DNA from: Pteria penguin
Lineage: Eukaryota > Mollusca > Bivalvia > Pterioida > Pteriidae
DNA: 64,000 bases
Assembly (NCBI GenBank): GCA_035048485.1
Contig: CM068587.1
Span: 37,070,816 to 37,134,815, forward strand
Direction: 5' to 3'
Shown here: positions 41,601-53,600 of the stretch, one piece after another
How the letters are laid out: every line of letters starts with the position of its first letter
Position numbering within the stretch: position 1 is the first letter of the stretch
Notes under the pieces: generated by a model
What the model was told of the DNA's origin: nothing
The model's input: only the letters and a program-made list of their open reading frames with translations
Database searches by the model: none
Translations under genes and position numbers: made by a program

Positions 41601-44600
41601 GAAGGGAACCAAAATGACAATACGTCTTCACTCATCCCTCTAGATCATTTCTATGCATTCTGTTTGTCTCTGTATACAGCCCGTATGAAAAAGAATATTG
41701 TTAAAGGAGGGAACTCTTTTGTGACCTACTTTTGACTATGGTGGTGCCACCTGTAAAGAGGTCTGGACAAAAACAACAGAATTTGAAGAGGATCATAAGT
41801 GACTTATTTCTACCAATATTTATTAAAATCCTTCAAACAGTTTTGTAGAAAAAGTTGAAAATGTGAAAAATGGCCTCCCCCCCCCCCCTTTTTTTTTTGG
41901 AAGTCTTAAACGTAAAATTCCTAATTTCATATGTTGAGTGTTGAGAAACATCTAAAAACTTATTTAGATGTGTAAAGAAATGAAAAAAAATTTTTTTGAC
42001 CACAGCTGGATTTGAACCGCTACTCTCCATATTTCAATTACCAAGTGGTATATGTACCATTGTGAGACCTACTTTTTAGACATGGTGGCATTATCTGTTA
42101 ACCAATTTGGATGAAATTTACCAAATTGATAGAGGACTTTTAGTACTTCAGGTATTCCATGTTTCATTAAAATCTTTCATGTGGTTTTATAGAAAAAGTT
42201 GAAAATGTGAAAAATGGCCAACCCCCCTTTTTTCTGGAAGTCTTAAAAAATTCATAAAAAATCCAAAAATTGAGATAACGACAAAATTCTTTCACAATAA
42301 TATTCCTTACCACAATTGTGATCAAAATAGTCATTAAGAAATCATCAATATCAATTAACTGAAAAACATGACACTTTTCTTCATTGAAATGACTAAGTCC
42401 AGAAACACGTCAAAAAAGCGTAAATTTCTATTTGACGGATCTTAACCCTGAACACAATTTTTAATAACCCATCTTTATAGATTGTTGAAATGCAATTAGT
42501 TTCCCCATTTATGTACTGGTTCTGGAGAAGAAGATGTTTGAAGACGGGTACCCTTTTGGGCACTTTTGGTCCTGCCCTGGATCCACCACTGAGGGAATCT
42601 GGATCCCGAACACAAACTTGGTAGAGGACCTTGATTACTTACTTCCTATGAGGTTTGATGAAATTCTGTGCAGCCAATCTGGAGAAGAAGTTGAAAATGT
42701 TTCAACCAATCAGAGCCAATGGCGGCCATCTTGGATCACGGACTGGCATAAAAAACACAAACTTGGTAGAAGACCTTGAGTACCAACTTCCTATGAAGTT
42801 TGGTGAAATTCTGTGCAGCTTTTCTGGAGGAGAAGTCGAAAACGTGTCAACCAATCAGAGCCAATGGCGGCCATCTTGGATCACGGATAGGCATAAAAAA
42901 CACAAACTTGGTAGAGGACCTTGAGTACTTACTTCTTATGAAGTTTGGTGAAATTCTGTGCAGCGGTTCTGGAGGAGAAGTCGAAAATGTGTCAACCAAT
43001 CAGAGCCAATGGCGGCCATCTTGGATCACGGATCAGCATTTAAAACACAAACTTTGTAGAGGACCTTAAGTACTTACTTCCTATGAAGTTTGGTGAAATT
43101 CTGTGCAGCAGTTCTGGAGAAGAAGTCGAAAATGTGTCAACCAAACAGAGCCAATGGCGGCCATCTTGGATTATGGATTGGCAAAAAAAACACAAACTTT
43201 GTAGAGGACCTTGAGTACTTACTTCTTATGAAGTTTGGTGAAATTCTGTGCAGCTTTTCTGGAGGAGAAGTCGAAAACGTGTCAACCAATCAGAGCCAAT
43301 GGCGGCCATCTTGGATCACGGATCGGCATTAAAAACACAAACTTGGTAGAGGACTATGAGTACTTACTTCCTATGAAGTTTGGTGAAATTCTGTGCAGCA
43401 GTTCTGGAGAAGAAGTCGAAAATGTGTCAACCAATCAGAGCCAATGGTGGCCATCTTGGATTACGGATCGGCAAAAAAAACACAAACTTGGTAGAGGACC
43501 TTGAGTACTTACTTCCTATGAAGTTTGGTGAAATTCTGTGCAGCAGTTCTGGAGGAGAAGTTGAAAATGTAAAGTTAAAATGTAAAGTCGAAAAAGTTAA
43601 CGACGGACGACGGACGACAGACGACGGACGCTGCACTATGACAATAGCTCACTTGAGCTACGCTCAGGTGAGCTAATAAAAAATCAACGTTTGATTATTC
43701 TTAAACATTATTTAATGACACCAAGGTACTGCATTACACTTTGCAGAAACCAGATAGCTAAAAAAAACATTGCGATGCTCTTGTTTTTTCAAATCATTAC
43801 ATTATTAATCATGCATTTCCATGGTGACTTCTGTCATATGACTGAATCAGATGCTTTCATCTTTTCCTTTGTGACAACAGATAAAAATTACCCAACGCAA
43901 TGAGCACAGGAGCTTTGACGAATGTAGGTGGAAGTTGTGCTGTTCTTAGAGACACAGATGGACTTGCTGTACATCCTACCCTGGTACATGCTCTTAAAGT
44001 AAACTGGTATGCTGTATAAACCTGCAAATCAATCAAATTTGCCTAACTGGATCTTTTCATTATACAATTATTTCCCATTTGAGCAGGTATTTTACCTCAA
44101 ACCATTGTGATATAGAATGAGTATTACAGAAACCTGAGTGTTAATTATGGGAAATGATATAGAAACTGTAGGACGTCACAACTATCTGACGTCAGATACC
44201 TGCTCATATGGGAAATAACTCTGTATAACGAAAAGACCCAATATTATCTCTGAAGAATGTATCAACAAACCTGGCCTAAATGACAGGTATCAAAACTAAT
44301 TTCAACATCTTACAAGAGTTAGTATTGTGAAAAGTCAAGGATAAACACGAAGATCTACATGTGTATTTTATCTACATTTCTCAAAATTCTTGGTTTTTGA
44401 ACCAAAAACTACAGTTTGCTCCATATCAATCACTCCAACCAAGGTTAGCTAAACACAATTCATCTACTAATCAGGCAGATCCATTTACATGTAAAGTTAT
44501 ATTCAAAATACTACGAAAATGAATTTGAATAATATACATATAAAAAACAGAAGTAAAGTGCACTGAGCTGATTTTCCGAATCAGAATTCAGTGAATTCCT

Positions 44601-47600
44601 TTATACATATTGGCAAAATCTGTTAATTTGTTTGTCATTTCTGCGATACTGTACTTGATTCCGTTTTCGCACAAAATCACTAGCCCTATAGGTGCAGTGT
44701 CTACCAATGTATACCATGACACTGGGCTTGCCAATGTATACCATGATACTGGGTCTGCCAATGTATATATGTACCATGACACTGGGCCTGCCAATGAATA
44801 CACTGACAAACGACCTGCCGATGTATATCATGACACTTAGGGCCTGTGAGTGTATACCATGACACTGGGCCTGCCAATGAATAAAATGACCATGGACCTG
44901 CCAATGTATATCATGACACTAGGCCTGCGAGTGTATACCATAACACTGGGCCTGCCAATAAATACAATGACAATGGGCCTGCCAATGTATATCATGACAC
45001 TAGGCCTGTGAGTGTATACCATGCAACTGGGCTTGCCAATGTATATCATGACACTAGGCCTGTGAGTGTATACGATGACACTGGGCCATGATACTGGGCA
45101 TCTGTTTGTAGTCTCATCCAAATCTAGAAGGTAGAATCACCATAGAAAAATCTGAGTGACCACTAAAATCGTACTCGGATTTTCTAAATTTGAAATCTAG
45201 TACAATTCTAGACCATCCTTCTTCCTTGTAAAATAACTGTAATGCTATACATATGTATCAGCAACATACCTGTAATCCTGTAAGATTATGACTTCTCTGG
45301 GCTCCACTATAGATCTCTTCTTTGTCATTATGATAAAGTATGAATCCTGTTATAATGCCATTCGGTTTCCCTGGTAACGTCCACTTCACATTCAGGAAAC
45401 TCACTCCTGCATCAGCAGTTGGGGAGTACACATCTTGGGGTGCTTAAATTTTAATGCAAAAAAGTCATAATATATATAATATATTACAGGAATTCAAAAT
45501 AAAGAGGAATTATTCATTAAAATGCTGTTTTTACTTTGGAAACAGGCATCTCATGTATCACTGAAGCAATATATGTCCCTATCACTAATTATGTATTTGA
45601 AGCCGGTGTGGCCTAGTGGTGTCGCACTCACCTCCTGATCAGGAGGCCGGGGTTCGAATCCCGCTCTGGTCATGCCGGTGTCCTGTCTTTCGGATAAGAC
45701 TAATAGAATCTATCACCACCATCAGTGATGGACAGAGATATCCTAACCCGAGTGTCAAAAATCTCCGTCCTCCACAACGAGGCTTGCCGAGTTGTGGAGG
45801 ACTGAGATTTTTGACACGGGGGTTAGGATATCTCTGTCCATCACTGGTGGTGGTGGTTGATTCTTTTTCTCCCACGTTAGTTTACGAATCCTGCAACGCT
45901 TACATCATCGTAGTAAACTTTATAGTAGCGGATGAATATATCGAGTGATTATGAATGAAGCCGATTTACTCACGCCATCACCGCCTCACATTCCATTTGC
46001 CGCCATTGTAAATAAACCATTAGGCGAAATAAGTTTTAAAGATACATTGAACAATTAGACAATTATATGAATCAAATCAATATGATAAATCGCTCATCAA
46101 ACTTTACACAATATATTTGATTCAAAATGTCCTGTCTTTTCCAACTCCGTATTTGACGACATCAAGCGCGCACACATGATGTCACAGCCCACTGTACTGA
46201 ATGTCTGTAGAGATGTGCGCAAGTGTAAGACTACACAACATTTAACAATTGCTAGTGTTATGATTTGAATGTGAGCAAAATGACATATTAATATTAAAAG
46301 TGCCTCCATGGATTGACGCTCCGTGAAAAATAGAGTGAATTCAATTGGATTATTTGAATGTGCGTTCCAGGAGAAATTCTGCTCGGAAATTTAGGATAGA
46401 TCATTAGATGGCAGGTGAGGTAGGTTCTGTAATTTTTTCGACATTTGGCAATGATTTGCTGGTGTTTTTGACAGAGAAGAATGCAAATGAGTAGCAGTTT
46501 TTGCGGAGTTGCTGGTAGAAAGGATCGAAGGATAAAAACAAAAGAAATAGTTTGTTATTTCCGGTTTCGAAAATGCTCATGTGAATTTGTTATCTTACCC
46601 CACCCCATAAAGATAAGGAAATCTTTCCCAGCTATTTTTGTAGATATTTCTGTCCATAGTGGGAGAGAGTAAAAACTGAAACCCTGTGTCGTGGTATGCA
46701 TGGCATGTTAAAGATCCCTCATTGCTTCGGGTGGGTTCATTGCAAAGGTCAAAATTTGTATGCCCCACATCAGGCAGATGCCATCACCATATACATGAAA
46801 TATTCGTGGTGTGACGTTAATACCAACTTCCATTAGAATATTGCATTGTATCTTAGAATAAAGTCTGGAAAACTGATTTTAGACCGAATAATCAGCTTTC
46901 CAACCAACAGAAACCGATATCCCTTCTTGACTATGCCAGTTAGGGGCTAATATTGATTGATTGATTGATTTTTGTTTTACGTCACACCACGAATATTTCA
47001 CATATATGGTGACGGCATCTGCCTGATGCGGGGCATACGAATTTTGACATTTGCAACGGACCCACCCAAAGCAGCGAGGGATCTTTAACGTGCTATGCAT
47101 ACCATGACACGGGGCCTCGGTTTTTACTGTCTCATCCGAAAGACATGACACCGGCATGACCAGAGCGGGACTCAAACCCCGGCCTCCTGATCAGGAATCC
47201 GACGCGATACCACTAGGCCATGCCGGCTTTAGGGGCAAATAATCTTAAAGTTTATGTACATGGTATTACCCCTACATGCATAACAGTGAAATAGCTAAAT
47301 GCATTTTATTCATATGGTTCAGTGGACAGAAACTGCATGCAAACCCTGACCAATGTAGGGCATTTTAATGTATCATTCAATTAATGAAACGATTTATAAT
47401 TGTATTTATTTCAATCTGCTATTTCCCATATAAGTAAAATAACAAATTAGCTGTTGAAATACCTTCCTCCATAGTAGTGACCTTCACCCCTGTGAGACTC
47501 TCCGAACATCCGCCACCTGTACATATAGCTATTTTCACTATATAGTTTGTGTAGGGCACCGCTGTGGTTATTTGTCCTACAACGACAAAAACATCTGACT

Positions 47601-50600
47601 AACAAACACCCCATGCTAACACAACATTTAAGAGAAGATAAAGGTGGAATTCTTATTGATAATTAAACTAAAGACTAAAATCAACTACTGTTTGCTATTT
47701 TACTAATAGAAATGTAGAAAAAGAGGTTTGTAAAATATTTTTAAAAGTCTAAAATCAAGGTTGACCAACATTATATTACTGGCTATCGGTAATACATTTT
47801 TTTGCCAATGGAGAAATCTTGTCACATGGAATATCATTCAAAATATATTCCAAAGATAAATTTTGCATACAGATTGGACAAAAACTATATGCCTCTAAAT
47901 TTTGAATTCCAGGGACATGAAAACATCAATCCATGTTATTCTTAAATATAACTCAACATTTAAAGCAGTATTGAAGTAAGTACTTACAGCAGTTCTTATG
48001 AACATTTTTTTGTTTTAAAAGTACATTAGTGCAAACCTTTATATCTTCTTAAATCTGTGAACTCAGCTTCCACAGGGTTGTGGGTGGGGTCATCTTCACT
48101 ATAAGCCCGTAGGATATATTTTGACAGAAGTCCAGATGAACTAACTGGGGCCTCCCACTCAGCTTCGATGACATAACCACTTAGCACAGACACATTGTAA
48201 GGTGGTTTTACACCCTGAGGAGCTAGAAAAAATGACATATAATTTATAAAAATTGATGGTTTTCAAGAAATTAAATAGAACAAGCTGTGAACTATTAAGG
48301 CCCTGGCAGCAACAAAGTCCAAAAAGTTATTTTTTAGCATGAAGGTCATTGTCAAGGTCAAAAGGTCATCAACCTTTATGTCATTTGAAAGGGCTTCATT
48401 AGTTGAGTATGCATGTCAAATATGAAGTCTCTATCTCTCCCGGTTCAAAAGTTATGGCCAAAATTAAAGTTGACAACAACCAAAAAACAAACAGACAGGA
48501 CAAAAACAATATGCCTCTGATCTATCGATCCGGGGGCATAAAAAGAATTAATTTGTTTCTAAATTTCATTGCATTGGACTTCCCAAAGCTGAAACAGAAA
48601 TAACAGTGTGCAAAGAAACACATGTGTCATCTGCTACCTATTTTTACAAAGTGTGACTACACAGTACCATCAGACACCAACACAATCCTTATATGTGTGT
48701 TGCTTTGCAAGTAACATAATAATTGTTGAGACTGTAATTCAACATTGAGATTTCCTTTGAACAGTCACATATATATAATATAAATTTTTCTATCCTAACA
48801 ACACATATAATTTAAACCCCAGGTTCTTCGTGAGGGCATATCTGCCTGCTGCAATGCATAAAAATTTATACCTTTTGCACAGGCCCGACCATGATTACTG
48901 AGGGATCTTTTATGTGCCATGTCTACATCAACAAGAGACCTCAGTTTTCACTGTCTCATCCAAAAGACAGGACACCAGTGTACCCATGGCGAGAGTCCAA
49001 CCTGGGACCTTTCGGTCATGAGCCAAACATTCTAGTATACAATGAGGTACACTGGCTCAGGATTGAAAACAACATGATTTACAAAGCCAAAACTAGATCA
49101 TGTACTAAATAAATGTACCACATGTATAAGGCACTTCTCAGGCACCTGGCCTACTCACTGTTGGTCCCTGACTGGGATCCATAATGATCAACTTTATCCA
49201 TGGTATGTTATTGTAATTGCTGCATTACCTCATAGTACACGAAGCATTGAGCAAGCATTGAAGAGTAACCCATAACTTCAAAGAGAGGTAGACAACTAGG
49301 CTCTAGGGTATCATTAAAGCTCCTTTAAACCAGATGAGGTTTTAAAAATTTCTTAAAATACCTCCTTCTCTTGTTCTGGCATATTTCCAACCACTGACTC
49401 CTATCCCTCCTTCATTCGATGCCAGAATTCTGTATAAATAGTCTGAAACATAAACATTACTTTGAAATGTAAAATCTAATAAATACAGATCTAATGCTGT
49501 AATATTACTAAGCTATAGTATATACTGGTGGTAATATATACATACAAACATAAGATAAAGAATCAAAATATTGGCTATGAAAATTAAATCTGTGTTTCAC
49601 AAGACCTACAAAATTTATGCATTTTACATATGATTTGTAGCATAATTACTCTACTGGTTTTTCAAGGAATTAGGGGTATCTTACGTTCCCGCAGAAAAAT
49701 AGAAAAATTCAAAGATAAAATACTCACATTTCCTAAATAATGCATGGCCCAAAAAGCAAAACATTATTATTTTCAGCCTAATCTGAGATAACACTGTTAC
49801 AAAGATGAAGTCATCAATTAAAATCAGAAATGATTAAAGTCATCAATTAAAAATCAGAAATAATTAAAGTCATCAATTAAAATTAGAAATAATTAAAGTC
49901 ATCAATGAAAATCAGAAATACCCGAGTAAGGTTGCAGTCCTGCATCAATATAGAATGTGTCGGTGCCGTTATAAACATTCTGCACGAGATCTCCTTTACA
50001 AGTTGTCAATGGAAGGGCATAAGGATTACATCCATCCATGTTTGCATTTGCCAAATCCACCAGAGACTCTGTTATGGACAACTTCTTAGTGTGGAATGCT
50101 GGATAGAACAGGGTTAGCTTCATCTCCTTTAAACATCCACCAAACCCTGCATAAACAACAAGAGTGAAATACATGTGATTCTCTTTTACATTAATATGGA
50201 AAACTTAAGTTTTACATGAAGTCAAATTTTATTTTTCAAGTCATGATTCATATGCAAATAGAAACATGTTTCTTTTAATGCCCTCAGTTCGAAAAATATG
50301 AGGCACAGTTGTATTGTTCAGTCTGTGTATTTGTTTGATTGTCCATCTGTCCTTTTGTCAGTAAATTTACCTAGCCTAAAGGTCTAAACCATGAGGGATA
50401 AAGACTTCATATTTAGCAGGTGTACTCCACTAAGAAGCCCATTTCTATGTCTTTGTGACCTTGACCTTTATTCCAAAAACAGATTTTCTGTCAGCACTTT
50501 CTACATCTTGCAACATCTCAAACTTGCCTTGAGACATGTAACATGTTTAATTTTAAAACCTAAAGAAGACCCTTTCATTTTTTATGAAATTCCTTTCTGT

Positions 50601-53600
50601 CATTGCAAAGTTAAGGTACTTTCGGGTTAAGGTTAGGATTAGGGTATACATGTGCCTTCATTCAGGCATACCGTACATTGACTATATCTCACAATAACTC
50701 AAGCTGGCCCAGAGAAATTTTAATAAGACATTCAATTCACCTATTGTCTTATACCATGTCAATATCATTTCAGCAGTAAGAGTTCCTTTTGGACCCCCGT
50801 CATTTATCTGATAATTAATTAAAACTATACTAAAACCAATATTGTATTGATTTTAAATGCTTTGAATCCAAAAAATACATTCTTTTAATATCATATTAAA
50901 TATTTAGAAAATAATCAAACAGATTGATTGGGGGTGCCAAAAGGAACTCTTACCATTTCAGCAATATACAGTTATGGTATTTGTATTTGCATAATGAACT
51001 GAAAAAGAACTTTCCACCTATGTCTACAGGACTAATCAGAAGCAGTGAATGATTGTTTACATGCAAACCTCTACCATGACAAAGGACCTCAATTTTTTAC
51101 TGCGTCATTCAAAAGATAAAAGACAACATGTAGTCAATGGTTAGACTGTATCTTCATGATGTCATACAGTGGTACAATCTGATACTGGCTAGATTCCTGA
51201 TACATGCTACTCAGTCCTGAAAATACACCGATCCATTTTTGTCAAATGTCAAACACTTTAGCGCAAAAAACGACTATGATGACATCACGATGGGTTGGAC
51301 AAGTCGTTCATTTGATTATGATGTCATAAGCATACCAATCAAAAGTCCGCTAAACATTGCTTCCTGTGCTGAAAAGTGGATCCGTGCATTCAAGTTATTT
51401 CAAACCTATCATAACTACTTCACGTATTAAACAATCATTTTAATAAAAAAATATTTATGTTAAGAGGCCATTCTTGTCAAGTTACCACTTTCTTCTTGTG
51501 CTATCTGCTTATAAGCTGCTCATTTATGATAGTCATTCTGACAAGAAAAAATTTCATCATCTGTAACAACCGCCAAAATTGAATAAGAATATATATACAT
51601 GAACCATTAAAATATTTTGTATAGGAAGATCCTTTCTTTTTTCTTTTCCCCTATCATTTCACTTCTTCTGCAAAATTCCAGTTTTAACCATGTAAGAAAT
51701 ATATTTCAATGCATACTACATGAGTGTGTATCTTACCTTGCAAAGGTATATTCAGTTTATGTTTCACTATGAAGTCCATGGCTCTTGAATTCTGTGGCAC
51801 TCCACCAATGTATAAATCAGAATAGGTGATGACAAACATTCTGAAATTTTGGTCACCACTTACAGCTTCTCCGACACCATTGACTTTGATGGTTCCTTTC
51901 TGACCATGTTTTTCTATTGACACTGAATGCCATTCTCCACTACAGAATGTTACATTGGGGTCAATAAATGTAACACTTCCCGTCGCTTTATTGTTGGAAA
52001 ATTCAAAATACAGGCTGTTGCTGATTAAAGCTATAAAGAAATACACTCCTTGTGCACCATGGGCAAAGAACAACATTCCACTGCCAAGATCTGTTCTGAA
52101 CTTGAATTCAAGAATAGATGTGTCATACATCTGAAACACAGTACCTAGTACTGATACAAAACCTGAAAAATAACAAAAAAATAGTTATATTAATTATCTA
52201 AAAATAATAACATATATACATGTATTTTCTGTCAATCTTAACTTTGGATGTTGATAGCCTCATTGATATTGAAACCATTGTAATACACTTTTTCAAGATA
52301 ACTGCTGTCTTAGAATTTGTATATGCACAATAGCGTTTCTGGACGGCTAGGTACAAAATCTGAACATACTGCCTGAACATTGCTCAGCAATTGTAAGGGA
52401 TCACTTTTCTTTCAAGTTTGTAGCTAACCATCCAGAAGTCAGTTCTTCGAAATTTTTACCACTGGATAAGCTAACTAGTGATTATAGTTTGAAAGACAAT
52501 AATTTCGAAGATTTCTGTATAAACATCTAAATTACTTTTCAAAGCTTGTTTCATCTGTTACAAATAAGTACCCAGACTATGACTTTAAGACTTTTCATTT
52601 CAAAGATATAGATAGATGAAATTTAACCATTGGTTAGTTTAACCAGTGGTTAAAGTTTCGAACAACTGGTCACAGAAGGGCTATCGTGCATAATACAAAT
52701 TGTAAGACCGCTGTTATCTTAAAAAGGTTTAGTATACCGGTAATCCTAAAATTTATCATATAATAAACAAAGCATGTGTAAGGTTTATTAGAAGACATTT
52801 GAAAGATTTGCTATTAATGTTTAATGATTTTATGCAAAGTAAACCATATTTATGTAAAAGTGAACCTTCTCCATGAAAATGAGTTGCATCGTCCTCAGAA
52901 TCCAGATTTTCTGGACAGCCCTCCCAGTTTAGGAAAGCTTGCTCATTCTGGAGTGCTAGATTCCAATTCACTGGAGTCCAAACCTGTGTTGGGTACATCT
53001 GCGTCAAGATTTCTATATTCTTTATGCAGCCTATAAAGCTTTCCTCAATCACCTGAAATTTCATTTCTGTCCCATTTAAAAAAAATTAATCTAATTTATC
53101 ATTGAGACTAATCATAATAGTTACTAGCAAATCATTTCAATAAGGGAAAAACTGGAGAAAAAAAATAGGACAAAATCATGAAAACACCACTGTGTGACCT
53201 TGACCTTTGACTCTGTTGGCATATTCCCTCCAATGTGAAATATAAAACCTTCAGGTTGAAAACTTTAAAATTTACTGCATCACAACCAAAGTGTAGACAG
53301 AGAACAGACAGACAGACAGAAAGGCAGGTGAATAAACATGATTTCTCCTTGGGCATCAACACCATTGTAAGGCCTTTAAAAAAGATTTTGCAGCATTTCA
53401 TGAATATACATCTTAGTCCTGAGGGTCCTGTATGGCTAAGTGTGCAGCAGTGCTGCATCGAACCTCCCTGTTATCCTCTCACCTCTATCAAATATGATCT
53501 TACTTAGAGCAAATGAGAAGGAGATCCCATAAGTAACCTTCAAAAGGTCACGTTTTCCCTTGGTTTCCTCCACCACTGAAAACGGGCCACCACGGCACCA

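Larger units (their letters stand above)
40742..43677. mobile_element. 2.9-kb composite repeat element ('AACAAGAGGCCC' type)
   Basis: Left end AACAAGAGGCCCAAGTGGGC followed by 'CTATATCGCTCACCTGAG'; right end 'AGCTCACTTGAGCTACGCTC' then 'AGGTGAGCT', so CTCACCTGAG and CTCAGGTGAG form inverted ends. The left end is common across bivalve genomes as I know them. Inside: a direct repeat of about 470 bp spaced 840 bp apart, a 145-bp tandem array, and (ACGACGG)n near the right end. No transposase ORF. Confidence 0.75.

Noticed and set aside
42534..43676. Chain of overlapping plus-strand ORFs with repeating ANGGHLGSR peptides
   Set aside because: Product of the 145-bp tandem repeat; the unit is not a multiple of three, so the frame shifts between copies and no single gene spans the array.
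44588..45121. Minus- and plus-strand ORFs with regular short peptides
   Set aside because: Explained by the 27-bp minisatellite; no flanking splice sites of matching phase and not needed by the USH2A chain.
45616..45948. Plus-strand ORF of 110 codons and its mirror on the minus strand
   Set aside because: Both are created by the SINE head and the hairpin; the similarity of the two peptides to each other reflects the inverted repeat.
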